Assembly (NCBI RefSeq): GCF_900215535.1
Contig: NZ_OCND01000006.1
Span: 186,001 to 250,000, forward strand
Length of the DNA stretch: 64,000 nucleotides
Origin: Pseudoxanthomonas wuyuanensis
GTDB taxonomy: Bacteria > Pseudomonadota > Gammaproteobacteria > Xanthomonadales > Xanthomonadaceae
Reading direction: 5' to 3'
Under the pieces are notes generated by a model. That model did no database searches. It saw only the letters and a list, made by a program, of their open reading frames with translations, and was not told where the DNA came from. The translations under genes and the position numbers were made by a program. Below, in pieces: positions 35,515 through 44,761 of the stretch (within the stretch, counting starts at the first letter, position 1; the number at the start of each line of letters is the position of its first letter).

Positions 35515-36039
35515 TCAGTTGCCCAGCCTGGCCCGCAACTCGGCCATCAGCTTGGTCGGCGCTTCACCTGCGGCCGGCAGGCCGCGCGGGTCCACCGCGG
35601 AAACATAGGCGCCGGCTTCCACGCCGACCACCCGCACCAGGAAGTTGCTGCCTTCGAAGGCCACATCGTAGGTGCCCAGCAGTTGAGCGCGGCTGGCGAT
35701 GGTGACGCCTTCGATGCCTTCCAGCGCCTGGCCCACCTTGGCGAACGCCTGCTCGCGGCTGTCGGCGACATTGAAGCCGCTGGCCGACGGCACCACGCTG
35801 GCGCCCGCGGCCGCCGCCTGGCCGGCCGGCTGCGCCGAGGCGGTCGCCGGCAACTGCATCGCGCCGGCGGTGCTGGGCAGGTTCAGATCCGGCGGCACTT
35901 CCAGCGGACGCGCTTCCGGCGCCAGCGCGTAGTCGCCCTTGGCGCCCTTTTTGAACCACTTGCAACCGGAAACGCCGGCCACGGCAAAGGCCAGCATTGC
36001 AAGGGCAAGCGGACGAGAAAGGGAAGACGGCAAACGCAT
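35515..36039 (-). CDS. BamC/NlpB-like outer-membrane lipoprotein
   Basis: 174 residues with a lipoprotein signal: hydrophobic stretch then VSGC, C26 being the lipid-modified cysteine. The segment DYALAPEARPLEVPPDLNLP corresponds to the N-terminal unstructured part of BamC, and one helix-grip-like domain (about 90-174) follows; E. coli BamC has two and is about twice as long. It lies 15 bp after dapA, the same position as bamC (nlpB) in E. coli. Context and N-terminal motif support a BamC-type accessory role in the outer-membrane assembly machine, but similarity is weak. Confidence 0.65.
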   Translation of the reverse strand: MRLPSSLSRPLALAMLAFAVAGVSGCKWFKKGAKGDYALAPEARPLEVPPDLNLPSTAGAMQLPATASAQPAGQAAAAGASVVPSASGFNVADSREQAFAKVGQALEGIEGVTIASRAQLLGTYDVAFEGSNFLVRVVGVEAGAYVSAVDPRGLPAAGEAPTKLMAELRARLGN

Positions 36040-36054
36040 GGTGTTCTCCTGGGT

Positions 36055-36993
36055 TCAGGCCGCGATCGCTTCGCGGCTGGATTGTTCTTCGAGGGCCGCG
36101 ATGGTGGCGGCCAGACGGTCGGCAGCGGCCTGGTGGGGCGGCGAAAGCGGCAACAACGGCAGCCGCAGCCCGGCGCCGAAGCCAAGCCGCTGCAGCAGCG
36201 CCTTGACCGGTATGGGATTGGATTCGATGCCCAGGAAGCCGTAGAACTCCTGCAGCCGGGTATTCCAGCCCTGCACCGCCGCAGCGTCGCCGGCACGGGC
36301 CAGGTCGCAAAGACGGCGGAAACTGCCCGGCAACGCGTTGGAGCCGACCGAGATCAGGCCGTCGGCGCCGGCCAGCATGGCTCGCCCGGCGGTCGGATCG
36401 TCGCCGCTCAGCACCGCAAAACCGGCGCTGCGCAACGCCAGCAGCGCATCCATCCGTTCAGGCTCGGAGCAGGCTTCCTTGATGCCTACGATGCCCGGAT
36501 GCGCCACCAGTTCGGCCACGGTTTCCGGCAGCAGGTCGCAGCCGGTGCGGCCCGGCACGTTGTACAGCACCACCGGCAAGCCGCCCTGGTCGGCGACGGC
36601 GCGGAAGTGCGCGACCAATCCGGCCTGGGTCGGGCGCACATAGGGCGGCGTCACCACCAGCGCGTACTCGGCGCCGGCGGCGGCGGCGCGGCGGGTCATC
36701 GCAATGGTCTTGGCGGTGTTCATCTGGCCGGTGCCGGCCAGCACCGGGATGCGCCGGTTTGAAGCAGGCTGGTTCGAAGCAGGCCCGGCCACGGTTTCCA
36801 CCGCAATCCGCAGCAACGTCTGGTACTCGTCATCGGACAGCGCCGCCGCCTCGCCGGTCGACCCGGCCACCACCACTGCCTGGGTGCCGCCGTCCAGCTG
36901 CTGTTTCAGCAGCCGCCGCCAGGCATCCAGGTCCAGGTCGCCCGCCGGGGTGAACGGCGTAGCCAGTGCGGTAATGCTGCCAAAAAGAGACAA
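36055..36993 (-). CDS. dapA: 4-hydroxy-tetrahydrodipicolinate synthase
   Basis: 312 residues from the TTG at 36993 (AAAGG upstream), giving the family N-terminus [13 protein letters not shown]. It condenses pyruvate with aspartate semialdehyde in lysine and diaminopimelate synthesis. Visible: [23 protein letters not shown], the tyrosine in [11 protein letters not shown], the Schiff-base lysine in [12 protein letters not shown], and SGDD. A 15-bp tandem duplication (36756-36785) adds a repeated [10 protein letters not shown] to a surface loop. The 292-residue E. coli enzyme is about 20 residues shorter. An ATG-initiated form from 37116 would add 41 atypical residues. Confidence 0.94.
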   Translation of the reverse strand: MSLFGSITALATPFTPAGDLDLDAWRRLLKQQLDGGTQAVVVAGSTGEAAALSDDEYQTLLRIAVETVAGPASNQPASNRRIPVLAGTGQMNTAKTIAMTRRAAAAGAEYALVVTPPYVRPTQAGLVAHFRAVADQGGLPVVLYNVPGRTGCDLLPETVAELVAHPGIVGIKEACSEPERMDALLALRSAGFAVLSGDDPTAGRAMLAGADGLISVGSNALPGSFRRLCDLARAGDAAAVQGWNTRLQEFYGFLGIESNPIPVKALLQRLGFGAGLRLPLLPLSPPHQAAADRLAATIAALEEQSSREAIAA

Positions 36994-37132
36994 GCGCGTG
37001 CCTTTGCGTGGTGGGGAGAGCCGCGCGGAGAGCCGCGCAGCCTGCGATGTTACTTGCGGCGTGAAAGCACGGGCAAGTATGCTGCACACAGCCGCCAGGA
37101 TTTGCCCGGTTGCCATTCAGAAACTCGCAGCA

Positions 37133-37708
37133 ATGCCGGAAGCCCCTTTGACCGATTCGACGCCCCGGCCTTCGCCGAACGAAAACCACCTCCTGATCAA
37201 CGCCTACACGACGCATCCGGAGTCGCCGCTATTGGCGGTGACCCGCCGGATTGCCGACAGCGGCTGCAACCTGGTCGATGCGCGCCTGTCCACGGTGGGC
37301 CGCGACGTCTCTGTCACCGCCCTGGCGACCGGCTCCTGGGATGCGGTGGCCAAGCTGGAAGCGATGATGACCCGGCTGGAGCGCGAAGATGGCCTGAAGC
37401 TGGTCTGGTACCGCACTGGCGCCAAGGTCGTGCAGTCCAACCTGCTGCCCTACATCGTCGAGGTCGTGGCCGCCGACAAGCCGGGCATCCTGTTCCAGCT
37501 GGCCGACTTCTTCGACCGCCAGGGCATCACCATCGAGAACCTGCAGAGCACCCGCTACCGCGCCATGCAGACCGGCGCGGAAATGTTCTCGGCGCAGGTG
37601 ACGATAGGCGTTCCGGCCAATATGCACATCGCCGCGCTGCGCGACGATTTCCTGGAATTCTGCGACCATCTGAACCTGGACGCGATCATGGACCCGATGA
37701 AGTTCTGA
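37133..37708 (+). CDS. gcvR: Glycine cleavage system transcriptional repressor GcvR
   Basis: 191 residues with two ACT-type domains (about 18-95: LLINAYTTHPESPLLAVTRR; 106-190: YIVEVVAADKPGILFQLADFF). GcvR binds GcvA and holds it in repressing form when glycine is absent. The start at 37133 has only weak upstream pairing; an in-frame ATG at 37079 is possible. The gene is divergent from dapA and immediately followed by bcp (2-bp gap), exactly the E. coli order. Confidence 0.88.
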   Translation: MPEAPLTDSTPRPSPNENHLLINAYTTHPESPLLAVTRRIADSGCNLVDARLSTVGRDVSVTALATGSWDAVAKLEAMMTRLEREDGLKLVWYRTGAKVVQSNLLPYIVEVVAADKPGILFQLADFFDRQGITIENLQSTRYRAMQTGAEMFSAQVTIGVPANMHIAALRDDFLEFCDHLNLDAIMDPMKF

Positions 37709-37710
37709 CG

Positions 37711-38193
37711 ATGGCAACAGGCGCCAAGGCTCTTCCGAAATCGACCTTGAACCTGCCGCTGGCGCTGTCCGGCGGGCAGACCGCCAAGCTGGCCGATTAC
37801 GCCGGGCAGTGGCTGGTGCTGTACTTCTATCCCAAGGACAGCACCCCGGGCTGCACCACCGAGGGCATCGATTTCAACGCGCTGCTGCCCCGGTTCAAGA
37901 AGCTGGGCGCCACCGTGCTGGGCGTTTCCCGCGACTCGGTCAAATCGCACGACAACTTCTGCGCCAAACAGGGATTCAGGTTCGCGCTGGTCAGCGATGC
38001 CGACGAGAAACTGTGCCAGGCGTTCGATGTGATCCACGAAAAGAACATGTACGGCCGCAAGGTGCTGGGCGTGGTCCGCAGCACCTTCCTGATTTCGCCC
38101 GATGGCCGCATTGCCCAGGAATGGCGCGGCGTCAAGGTTCCCGGCCATGCCGAGGCCGTGCTCGAAGCCCTGAAGGCCGCCCAAGCGAAGTGA
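37711..38193 (+). CDS. bcp: Thioredoxin-dependent peroxiredoxin PrxQ/BCP
   Basis: 160 residues. The peroxidatic cysteine is C48 in DSTPGCTTEGIDF. The E. coli-type resolving cysteine five residues later is absent (G/I/D follow); instead C84 in HDNFCAKQGF sits where Xylella PrxQ carries its resolving cysteine, so an atypical two-cysteine mechanism with C48-C84 is likely. The enzyme reduces hydrogen and organic peroxides. It follows gcvR by 2 bp. The spacer to phoH (127 bp) has no recognised feature. Confidence 0.94.
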   Translation: MATGAKALPKSTLNLPLALSGGQTAKLADYAGQWLVLYFYPKDSTPGCTTEGIDFNALLPRFKKLGATVLGVSRDSVKSHDNFCAKQGFRFALVSDADEKLCQAFDVIHEKNMYGRKVLGVVRSTFLISPDGRIAQEWRGVKVPGHAEAVLEALKAAQAK

Positions 38194-38320
38194 CCGAATC
38201 CTCTCCATCCTTTCCACCATCCCGACCGGCGGCGGGCGATGGTGGTCTGCTGCTGTCCGCAACAAACGTTGCCGCCTGTCCTGCCGTGTTCTGCACATCC
38301 ACTTCCACGAGGTTGCCTGA

Positions 38321-39718
38321 ATGACCCGAAGCAAGCGTATCTATGTGTTGGACACCAACGTGCTGATGCACGACCCCACCGCGCTGTTCAAGTTCGAGGA
38401 GCACGATGTGTTCCTGCCGATGCAGGTCATCGAGGAACTCGACAACGCCAAGAAAGGCACTTCCGAAGTCAGCCGCAACGCCCGTCAGGTCAGCCGTTTC
38501 CTCAACGAACTGATCGTCGGCGCCGGCGCCGACCACATCCAGGCCGGCATCACCCTGACCCACCCGCAGGGCCTGCAGCTCAACCGCAGCCAGGTCGGCA
38601 AGCTGCATTTCCAGACCCGGCCTAGCGAGCCGGGCCGCACCTTCGGCACGATAGCGCCGGACAACAAGATCCTGGCAGCGGTGCTGGAACTGCGCGAAGA
38701 ACACCCGCAGGTGCCGGTCATCCTGGTGTCCAAGGACATCAACCTGCGCATCAAGGCCTCGATCAGCGGCCTGACCGCCGAGGATTACGAGAACGACCGC
38801 GCGCTGGACGATTTCAGCCTGCTGTTCACCGGCGCCAGCGAATTGCCGGAGGATTTCTGGCACCGCCACAACAGCGATCTGCGCAGCTGGAGCGACAAGG
38901 GCCGCACCAGCTACGAAGTGCAGGCCCAGGACGACGAGGACTGGTATCCCAACCAGTACCTGTACCTGCCGGGCGAGGATGAGGTGGAACTGCGGGTGGC
39001 GCGGATCGGCGCCGACCGCAAGGCCACGCTGACCCTGATCGACGATTTCCGCAATGGCCAGCACGCGGTCTGGGGCATCACCGCGCGCAACCGCGAGCAG
39101 AATTTCGCGCTCAACGCGCTGATGGACCCGGAAATCGATTTCGTCAGCCTGCTCGGCACCGCCGGCACCGGCAAGACCCTGCTTGCGCTGGCGGCGGGCC
39201 TGGCGCAGACCATGGACCAGCAGCGCTACCGCGAGATCATCATGACCCGCGCCACCGTCAGCGTCGGCGAGGACATCGGTTTTCTGCCCGGCACCGAAGA
39301 GGAAAAGATGACGCCGTGGATGGGCGCGCTGACCGACAACCTGGAAGTGCTGACCCACAACCAGGAAGGCGGCGCCTGGGGCCGCGCGGCCACCAACGAT
39401 CTTTTGGCCAGCCGCATCAAGATCCGTTCGATGAACTTCATGCGTGGCCGTACCTTCCTCAGCCGCTATCTGATCCTGGACGAAGCGCAGAACCTGACGC
39501 CCAAGCAGATGAAGACCCTGATCACCCGCGCCGGCCCGGGCACCAAGATCGTCTGCCTTGGCAACGTGGAGCAGATCGACACGCCCTACCTGACCGAGAC
39601 CACCTCAGGCCTGACCTACGCGGTGGACCGCTTCAAGCACTGGGCGCACAGCGCGCACATCACCCTGCGCCGCGGCGAGCGTTCGCGTCTGGCCGACTAC
39701 GCTTCGGAAGTGCTGTGA
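38321..39718 (+). CDS. PIN-PhoH family ATPase (YlaK/PhoH2 type)
   Basis: 465 residues. The N-terminal PIN nuclease domain (about 1-150) opens IYVLDTNVLMHDPTAL, with acidic residues also in IEELDNAKKG and LVSKDINLRIKA. The PhoH ATPase domain (about 250-465) has Walker A LLGTAGTGKTLLALAAG near 275-291 and Walker B YLILDEAQNLTPKQMKTL. Such fusions act as ATP-driven RNA helicase-nucleases in the few cases studied. GAGGTTGCC upstream supports the ATG at 38321. Confidence 0.92.
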   Translation: MTRSKRIYVLDTNVLMHDPTALFKFEEHDVFLPMQVIEELDNAKKGTSEVSRNARQVSRFLNELIVGAGADHIQAGITLTHPQGLQLNRSQVGKLHFQTRPSEPGRTFGTIAPDNKILAAVLELREEHPQVPVILVSKDINLRIKASISGLTAEDYENDRALDDFSLLFTGASELPEDFWHRHNSDLRSWSDKGRTSYEVQAQDDEDWYPNQYLYLPGEDEVELRVARIGADRKATLTLIDDFRNGQHAVWGITARNREQNFALNALMDPEIDFVSLLGTAGTGKTLLALAAGLAQTMDQQRYREIIMTRATVSVGEDIGFLPGTEEEKMTPWMGALTDNLEVLTHNQEGGAWGRAATNDLLASRIKIRSMNFMRGRTFLSRYLILDEAQNLTPKQMKTLITRAGPGTKIVCLGNVEQIDTPYLTETTSGLTYAVDRFKHWAHSAHITLRRGERSRLADYASEVL

Positions 39719-39733
39719 CGTGAGCACCGGCCA

Positions 39734-39763
39734 CCAGTCCCTGCCAACAACGGCAGGGACTGG
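39734..39763. terminator. Strong stem-loop after the PIN-PhoH gene
   Basis: Perfect 12-bp stem CCAGTCCCTGCC/GGCAGGGACTGG with a 6-base loop, 15 bp after the stop codon. There is no T-run, so it may stabilise the mRNA or act with Rho. Confidence 0.6.
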
Positions 39764-39811
39764 CTGACAGCCGTTCGATCCGCGGTGGCGGTGAACAGGC
39801 GGCATGCCATC

Positions 39812-39830
39812 TTGATGTATAAAACATCAA
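39812..39830. promoter_or_regulatory. Candidate operator: 19-bp palindrome upstream of the HTH gene
   Basis: TTGATGT-ATAAA-ACATCAA is a perfect 7-bp dyad with a 5-base AT centre, standing in an otherwise GC-rich spacer about 76 bp before the GTG start of a small XRE-type regulator. The ATAAA core may overlap a -10 element. Autoregulation by the HTH protein is the simplest explanation. Confidence 0.5.
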
Positions 39831-39906
39831 TTTGCCGCTCTGATGATTGCATCGAGACGCATTGCAGGTACAGAATGCGCAAACCAATCCCCTCCCCACA
39901 GCTCTT

Positions 39907-40158
39907 GTGATCACCGCCGCACAGATGCGCGCCGCGCGCGCCCTGCTGGGTATCGACCAGCGCCGGCTGGCCGAGATGGCCGGCGTGTCGCTGCCGACCA
40001 TCCAGCGGATGGAAACCAGCCAGGGACATGTACGCGGCGTGGTCAGCACGTTGACCAAGATCGTCGATGCGCTGGCGGCCGCCGGCGTCGAGCTGATCGG
40101 CAACGATCAGCCCAGCCAGGGACGGGGGCGCGGCGTGCGCCTGAAGGAGCCGGCATGA
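39907..40158 (+). CDS. Small XRE-family helix-turn-helix regulator
   Basis: 83 residues from GTG 39907 (VITAAQMRAARALLGIDQRRLAEMAGVSL). The HTH is QRRLAEMAGVSLPTIQRMET, followed by a helix VSTLTKIVDALAAAGVELIG and a basic tail. It resembles chromosomal antitoxin- or repressor-like XRE proteins of about 80 residues, but no toxin gene is adjacent. An upstream TTG (39847) would add 20 residues. The next gene, a DUF1275 membrane protein, starts 82 bp downstream. Confidence 0.8.
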   Translation: MITAAQMRAARALLGIDQRRLAEMAGVSLPTIQRMETSQGHVRGVVSTLTKIVDALAAAGVELIGNDQPSQGRGRGVRLKEPA

Positions 40159-40240
40159 GCTTGCCGTTGTCCCCCCGGTCTGCGATCGGAATGCGTGCGG
40201 ACCGCGGCGGCGCCGAAAGCGCGGAGCTACGGTAGCCGAG

Positions 40241-40912
40241 ATGGGTACGCAGCTGCCGCGCTGGGTCTGGGTGGGCGCCGTGACGCTGGCCTGCATCGCC
40301 GGCATGGTGAACGTGGTGGGCTATCTGGGTTTCGAGCATCAGGCGGTGAGCCATCTGACCGGCACCACCAGCCTGCTGGGCGCTGCGCTGGCCGATGGCG
40401 ACTGGCGCGCGGTCGGCAATCTGTGGGGCATGCTGATCGCCTTCAGCCTGGGCGCCACGCTCAGCGGCATGATCATCCAGGACAGCACGCTGCGGCTGGG
40501 CCGCCGCTACGGCGTAGCGCTGGCGCTGGAAGCGGTGCTGCTGGCGCTGGCGGTGCCGTTGTTCATGCGCCAGCAAATCTTCGGCGCGCTACTGGCAGCG
40601 ATGGCCTGCGGGCTGCAGAACGCCATGGTCACCACCTACAGCGGCGCGGTCGTGCGCACCACCCACCTCAGCGGAATGTTCACCGATCTGGGTATCGGCC
40701 TGGGCCATGCCTTGCGCGGAATGCCGCTGCCGACCCGCCGCTTGATGCTCAGCAGTCTGATCATCAGCGCCTTTCTGGCCGGCGGTATCCTTGGCGCATG
40801 GCTGTTCCGTCTGCTGCAGTACTACGCGCTGCTGATACCGGCGGCGTTGACCGGCCTGACCGGCATCGGCTATGCCGGTTACCGGCACTGGTCGTTGCGG
40901 CAACAAGGATGA
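40241..40912 (+). CDS. DUF1275 (YoaK-like) membrane protein
   Basis: 223 residues with about six hydrophobic helices. Family marks are GMVNVVGYLGF near the start, SHLTGTTSLLGAALADGDW and the later LQNAMVTTYSGAVVRTTHLS with GMFTDLGIGLG. YoaK/DUF1275 proteins are predicted inner-membrane transporters of unknown substrate. The start at 40241 follows GCCGAG. The 98-bp spacer to the SulP gene shows no clear promoter, so co-transcription is possible. Confidence 0.9.
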   Translation: MGTQLPRWVWVGAVTLACIAGMVNVVGYLGFEHQAVSHLTGTTSLLGAALADGDWRAVGNLWGMLIAFSLGATLSGMIIQDSTLRLGRRYGVALALEAVLLALAVPLFMRQQIFGALLAAMACGLQNAMVTTYSGAVVRTTHLSGMFTDLGIGLGHALRGMPLPTRRLMLSSLIISAFLAGGILGAWLFRLLQYYALLIPAALTGLTGIGYAGYRHWSLRQQG

Positions 40913-41010
40913 GCGGACCGAGGCCGCCGCGCTGTCGTGTCCGGCGCCGCAGCGGCGCTGCTCCCGGCCGCAAACCGGTATCGTCGCGCTGACATCCGCA
41001 GGGGACACGC

Positions 41011-42720
41011 ATGCCGACCATGAGCGCCCGCCAATACCTGCTGCAGTTCGTACCCAAGCTGCATACCGTACTGCGCGAGGGTTACGGCTGGCGCGAGCTA
41101 CGCGCCGACGCCGTCGCCGGCTTGACCGTGGCCATCGTCGCCCTGCCCCTGGCCATGGCGCTGGCCATCGCCAGCGGCGCCGGCCCGGAGAAGGGGCTGT
41201 ACACCGCCATCGTCGCCGGCTTCCTGATTTCCGCGCTGGGCGGATCGCGGGTGCAGATTGGCGGACCGACCGCGGCCTTCATTCCGGTCGTGTTCGTGGT
41301 GATCCAGAAGTTCGGTTTCGGCGGCCTGATCCTTTGCACGCTGCTGGCCGGGTTGATGCTGATCGGTGCCGGCCTGCTGCGCCTGGGCACGCTGATGAAG
41401 TACATGCCGCAGCCGGTGATCACCGGGTTTACCGCCGGCATCGCGGTCAGCATCTTCTCCAGCCAGGTCAAGGACGCGCTGGGTCTGCAGATGGGTACGG
41501 TGCCGGCGGAATTCTTCGCCCGCTGGACGGCCTATGCGCAGCACCTGGCCAGCGCGCAGCCGGCTGCGATCGGACTGACCCTGCTGGGCCTGGCGGCGAT
41601 CGTGCTGCTGCGCTGGCGCAAACCGAAGTGGCCCGGCTTTTTGATTGCGCTGCTGGTCTGCACCGGCGTCAGCGTCGCGTTCGGACTGCCGGCCGAGACC
41701 ATCGGTTCGCGTTTTGGCGATCTGCCCTCGGCGTTGCCGGTCTTCGAGTTTCCGCACATCCCGTTCGAACGCACGCTGGAACTGCTGCCGAGTTCGTTCA
41801 CTATCGCCTTCCTGGCCGGGGTGGAGTCGCTGCTGTCGGCGGTGGTGGCCGACGGCATGACCGGCGGACGCCACCGTTCCAATGGCGAACTGGTCGCCCA
41901 GGGGGTGGCCAACGTGGGTTCGGCGCTGTTCGGCGGCCTGCCGGCCACCGGCGCCATCGCCCGTACCGCCACCAACATCCGCGCCGGTGCGCGTTCGCCG
42001 GTGGCGGGCATGCTGCATGCGGTCTTCCTGTTGGCCTTCATGCTGCTGCTGGCCCCATTGATGCGCTATGTGCCGCTGCCGGCGCTGGCGGCGGTGCTGC
42101 TGGTGGTGGCGTGGAACATGAGCGAGCACCAGCACTTCCGCCACACCCTGTCGGCGCCGTGGGGCGACCGCCTGGTGCTGCTGCTGACCTTCCTGCTGAC
42201 CGTGTTCTTCGACCTGACCATCGCCATCGAGGCGGGGCTGATCGCAGCCACCCTGATTTTCATGCACCGCATGGCCGAAAGCGTGGAGATCAGCTCCGGA
42301 GTGCGCAGCACCGACGACGACCTGCATGGCGGCGATCCGGTGCGCCGTGCCGACGAGGAACAGCGCAACCGGCTGCCGGCGGGCGTGGAGGTCTACCAGA
42401 TCAGCGGCCCGCTGTTCTTCGGCGCGGCCAACCGGCTGGACAATCTGCTCGATCAGTTCTTCGAGCCGCCGAAGGTGTTCATCCTGCGCATGCGGCTGGT
42501 GCCGATGATCGACGCCAGCGGCGTGCACGCGATGGAAAACCTGGCCCGGCGCTGCCGCCGCCGCGGCATCGCGCTGATCGTCTCCGGCCTGCAGCCGCAA
42601 CCCAACCGGGTGCTGGCGGACATGGATTTCGGCGAACGGCCGGGACAGGTGCATTTTGTCTCCAGCTTCGAGCGCGCGCTCAAGCTGGCCGCCTCGCTGG
42701 CGGAAAAGCACCCTGCATGA
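41011..42720 (+). CDS. SulP-family anion transporter with STAS domain
   Basis: 569 residues. The membrane part (about 25-425) starts ELRADAVAGLTVAIVALPLAM and contains the SulP signature region around GLYTAIVAGFLISALGGSRV and QIGGPTAAFIPVV. Helix 8 area ESLLSAVVADGMTGGRHRS is conserved and holds the glutamate typical of proton- or sodium-coupled members. A cytoplasmic STAS domain (about 445-560, VEVYQISGPLFFGAANRLD) closes the protein. Substrates of the family include sulfate, bicarbonate and dicarboxylates; the sequence does not decide among them. AGGGGACA upstream supports the start. Confidence 0.92.
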   Translation: MPTMSARQYLLQFVPKLHTVLREGYGWRELRADAVAGLTVAIVALPLAMALAIASGAGPEKGLYTAIVAGFLISALGGSRVQIGGPTAAFIPVVFVVIQKFGFGGLILCTLLAGLMLIGAGLLRLGTLMKYMPQPVITGFTAGIAVSIFSSQVKDALGLQMGTVPAEFFARWTAYAQHLASAQPAAIGLTLLGLAAIVLLRWRKPKWPGFLIALLVCTGVSVAFGLPAETIGSRFGDLPSALPVFEFPHIPFERTLELLPSSFTIAFLAGVESLLSAVVADGMTGGRHRSNGELVAQGVANVGSALFGGLPATGAIARTATNIRAGARSPVAGMLHAVFLLAFMLLLAPLMRYVPLPALAAVLLVVAWNMSEHQHFRHTLSAPWGDRLVLLLTFLLTVFFDLTIAIEAGLIAATLIFMHRMAESVEISSGVRSTDDDLHGGDPVRRADEEQRNRLPAGVEVYQISGPLFFGAANRLDNLLDQFFEPPKVFILRMRLVPMIDASGVHAMENLARRCRRRGIALIVSGLQPQPNRVLADMDFGERPGQVHFVSSFERALKLAASLAEKHPA

Positions 42721-42754
42721 ACAACGCCCCGCAAGAAGCCGCACAATGGCCGGC

Positions 42755-43560
<806 letters not shown>

Positions 43561-43564
<4 letters not shown>

Positions 43565-44397
43565 GCCTGCGTTCGCTGGATATCCCGTTGGTTGCAGACG
43601 ACGGGCACCGCTTCAATCTGATCGCACGCATCCCGGCGCGGCCGCGCAGCTCACTGCTGTGGCTGCCGGCGCTGGGCGTTGCGGCCAGGCATTATCTGCC
43701 GCTGGCAGAAGCGCTGGCCGCACGCGGGGTGGCGGTGTTCGTGCACGAATGGCGCGGCAACGGCAGCAGCAATCTGCGCGCCAGCCGCCGCAACGATTGG
43801 GGTTACCGCGAAATCCTGACCCGCGATCTTCCGCTCAGCCACGCCGCGCTGCAGCAGCACGCCGAAGCCGCAACCGCCATCATCGGCGGCCACAGCCTGG
43901 GCGGCCAGTTGGCCGCCTGCTACCTGGGCCTGCAGGCGCAGCGGTTCCAACGGCTATGGCTGGTCGCCAGCGGGACGCCGTACTGGCGGACCTTTCCCGG
44001 CTTGCGCGGCTACGCGCTGCCGCTGTTCTACCGTTTCGCCATCTGGATTTCGCGGCGCCGCGGCGCCCTGCCCGGCCGCAGGCTGGGCTTCGGCGGCGAA
44101 GAAGCGGGCAGGCTCATCCGCGACTGGGCCAGGGTCGGACTGGGCGGCCGCTATGCCGCCGCCGGACTGGACATCGATCTGGAAGCGGCCATGGCGCAGG
44201 CCCCGGCAGCCATCGATGCGGTACTGCTGGCCGACGACTGGCTGGCGCCGCACAGCTCCCTGCAGGCGCTGCTCGACAAGTTGCCGCTGACAGCTGTGCG
44301 CACCGAAATACTGAGCGCGGAAGATTTGCAGACCACAGCCGATCATTTCGCCTGGATGAAGCAGCCGCAGGCGGTGGCCGAAGCGCTGGACCGTTGA
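43561..44397 (+). CDS. Alpha/beta hydrolase
   Basis: 278 residues. The core shows VFVHEWRGNG for the oxyanion side and the nucleophile elbow IIGGHSLGGQLAAC with the catalytic serine. Acidic (LLADDWLAP) and histidine (TADHFAWM) candidates for the triad follow. It resembles the uncharacterised alpha/beta-fold proteins sometimes placed near lipid or terpene genes. It is translationally coupled to thiD, but this need not imply a role in thiamine metabolism. Substrate unknown. Confidence 0.83.
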
Positions 44398-44489
44398 ATT
44401 TCGCCGCGACCGCGAGTCAGGGCGGACCACGGGCCATTGCTTCCACTCCGCTTCGCGGCCTGGAAGCGTGAGGGCAGTAGACCTTTCCC

Positions 44490-44559
44490 TGTGGGAGCGA
44501 TGTAAGTCGCGATGAGACTTTACCGGTGATGCTTCATCGCGACTCACGTCGCTCCTACA
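44490..44559. repeat. REP-type palindrome, inverted pair
   Basis: Arms TGTGGGAGCGATGTAAGTCGCGA (44490-44512) and 44537-44559 (inverse) enclose 24 bases. It is closely related to the copy at 22477-22544. It lies in the 364-bp spacer after the alpha/beta hydrolase gene, which holds only this and the next repeat. Confidence 0.85.
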
Positions 44560-44607
44560 AGAATTGCGACTTCGGATGGCTTTTCCGAACGCCGGCAATC
44601 TGTCCAG

Positions 44608-44713
44608 AAGCCGGTGGTCATGGCGATGCGGGACCGTACGCGGCACGGATGCCGCGTAAGAGCGTACAAGGATGTATTTACAGCGCGTCCCGCATCGCCA
44701 TGGCCTCCGGCTT
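44608..44713. repeat. Long inverted-repeat element, second copy
   Basis: Arms 44608-44634 and 44687-44713 agree at 25 of 27 positions as inverse complements and are related to the arms at 28564-28590 and 28720-28746. The left arm is preceded by CTGTCCAG (44600-44607). The enclosed 52 bp include the dyad GCGGCACGGATGCCGC. It ends 49 bp before the diguanylate cyclase stop codon. Confidence 0.75.
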
Positions 44714-44761
44714 ACACGTAGACCTTCTCTCACCGGGAGAAAAAAGATAGACCAACCCGCC

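Noticed and set aside
39907..40158. Antitoxin of a toxin-antitoxin pair
   Set aside because: No toxin-like small gene lies on either side; the neighbours are a PIN-PhoH ATPase (ending 188 bp upstream, with a hairpin between) and a DUF1275 membrane protein.
42721..42754. TPP riboswitch before thiD
   Set aside because: The gap is only 34 bp and contains no THI-box core.
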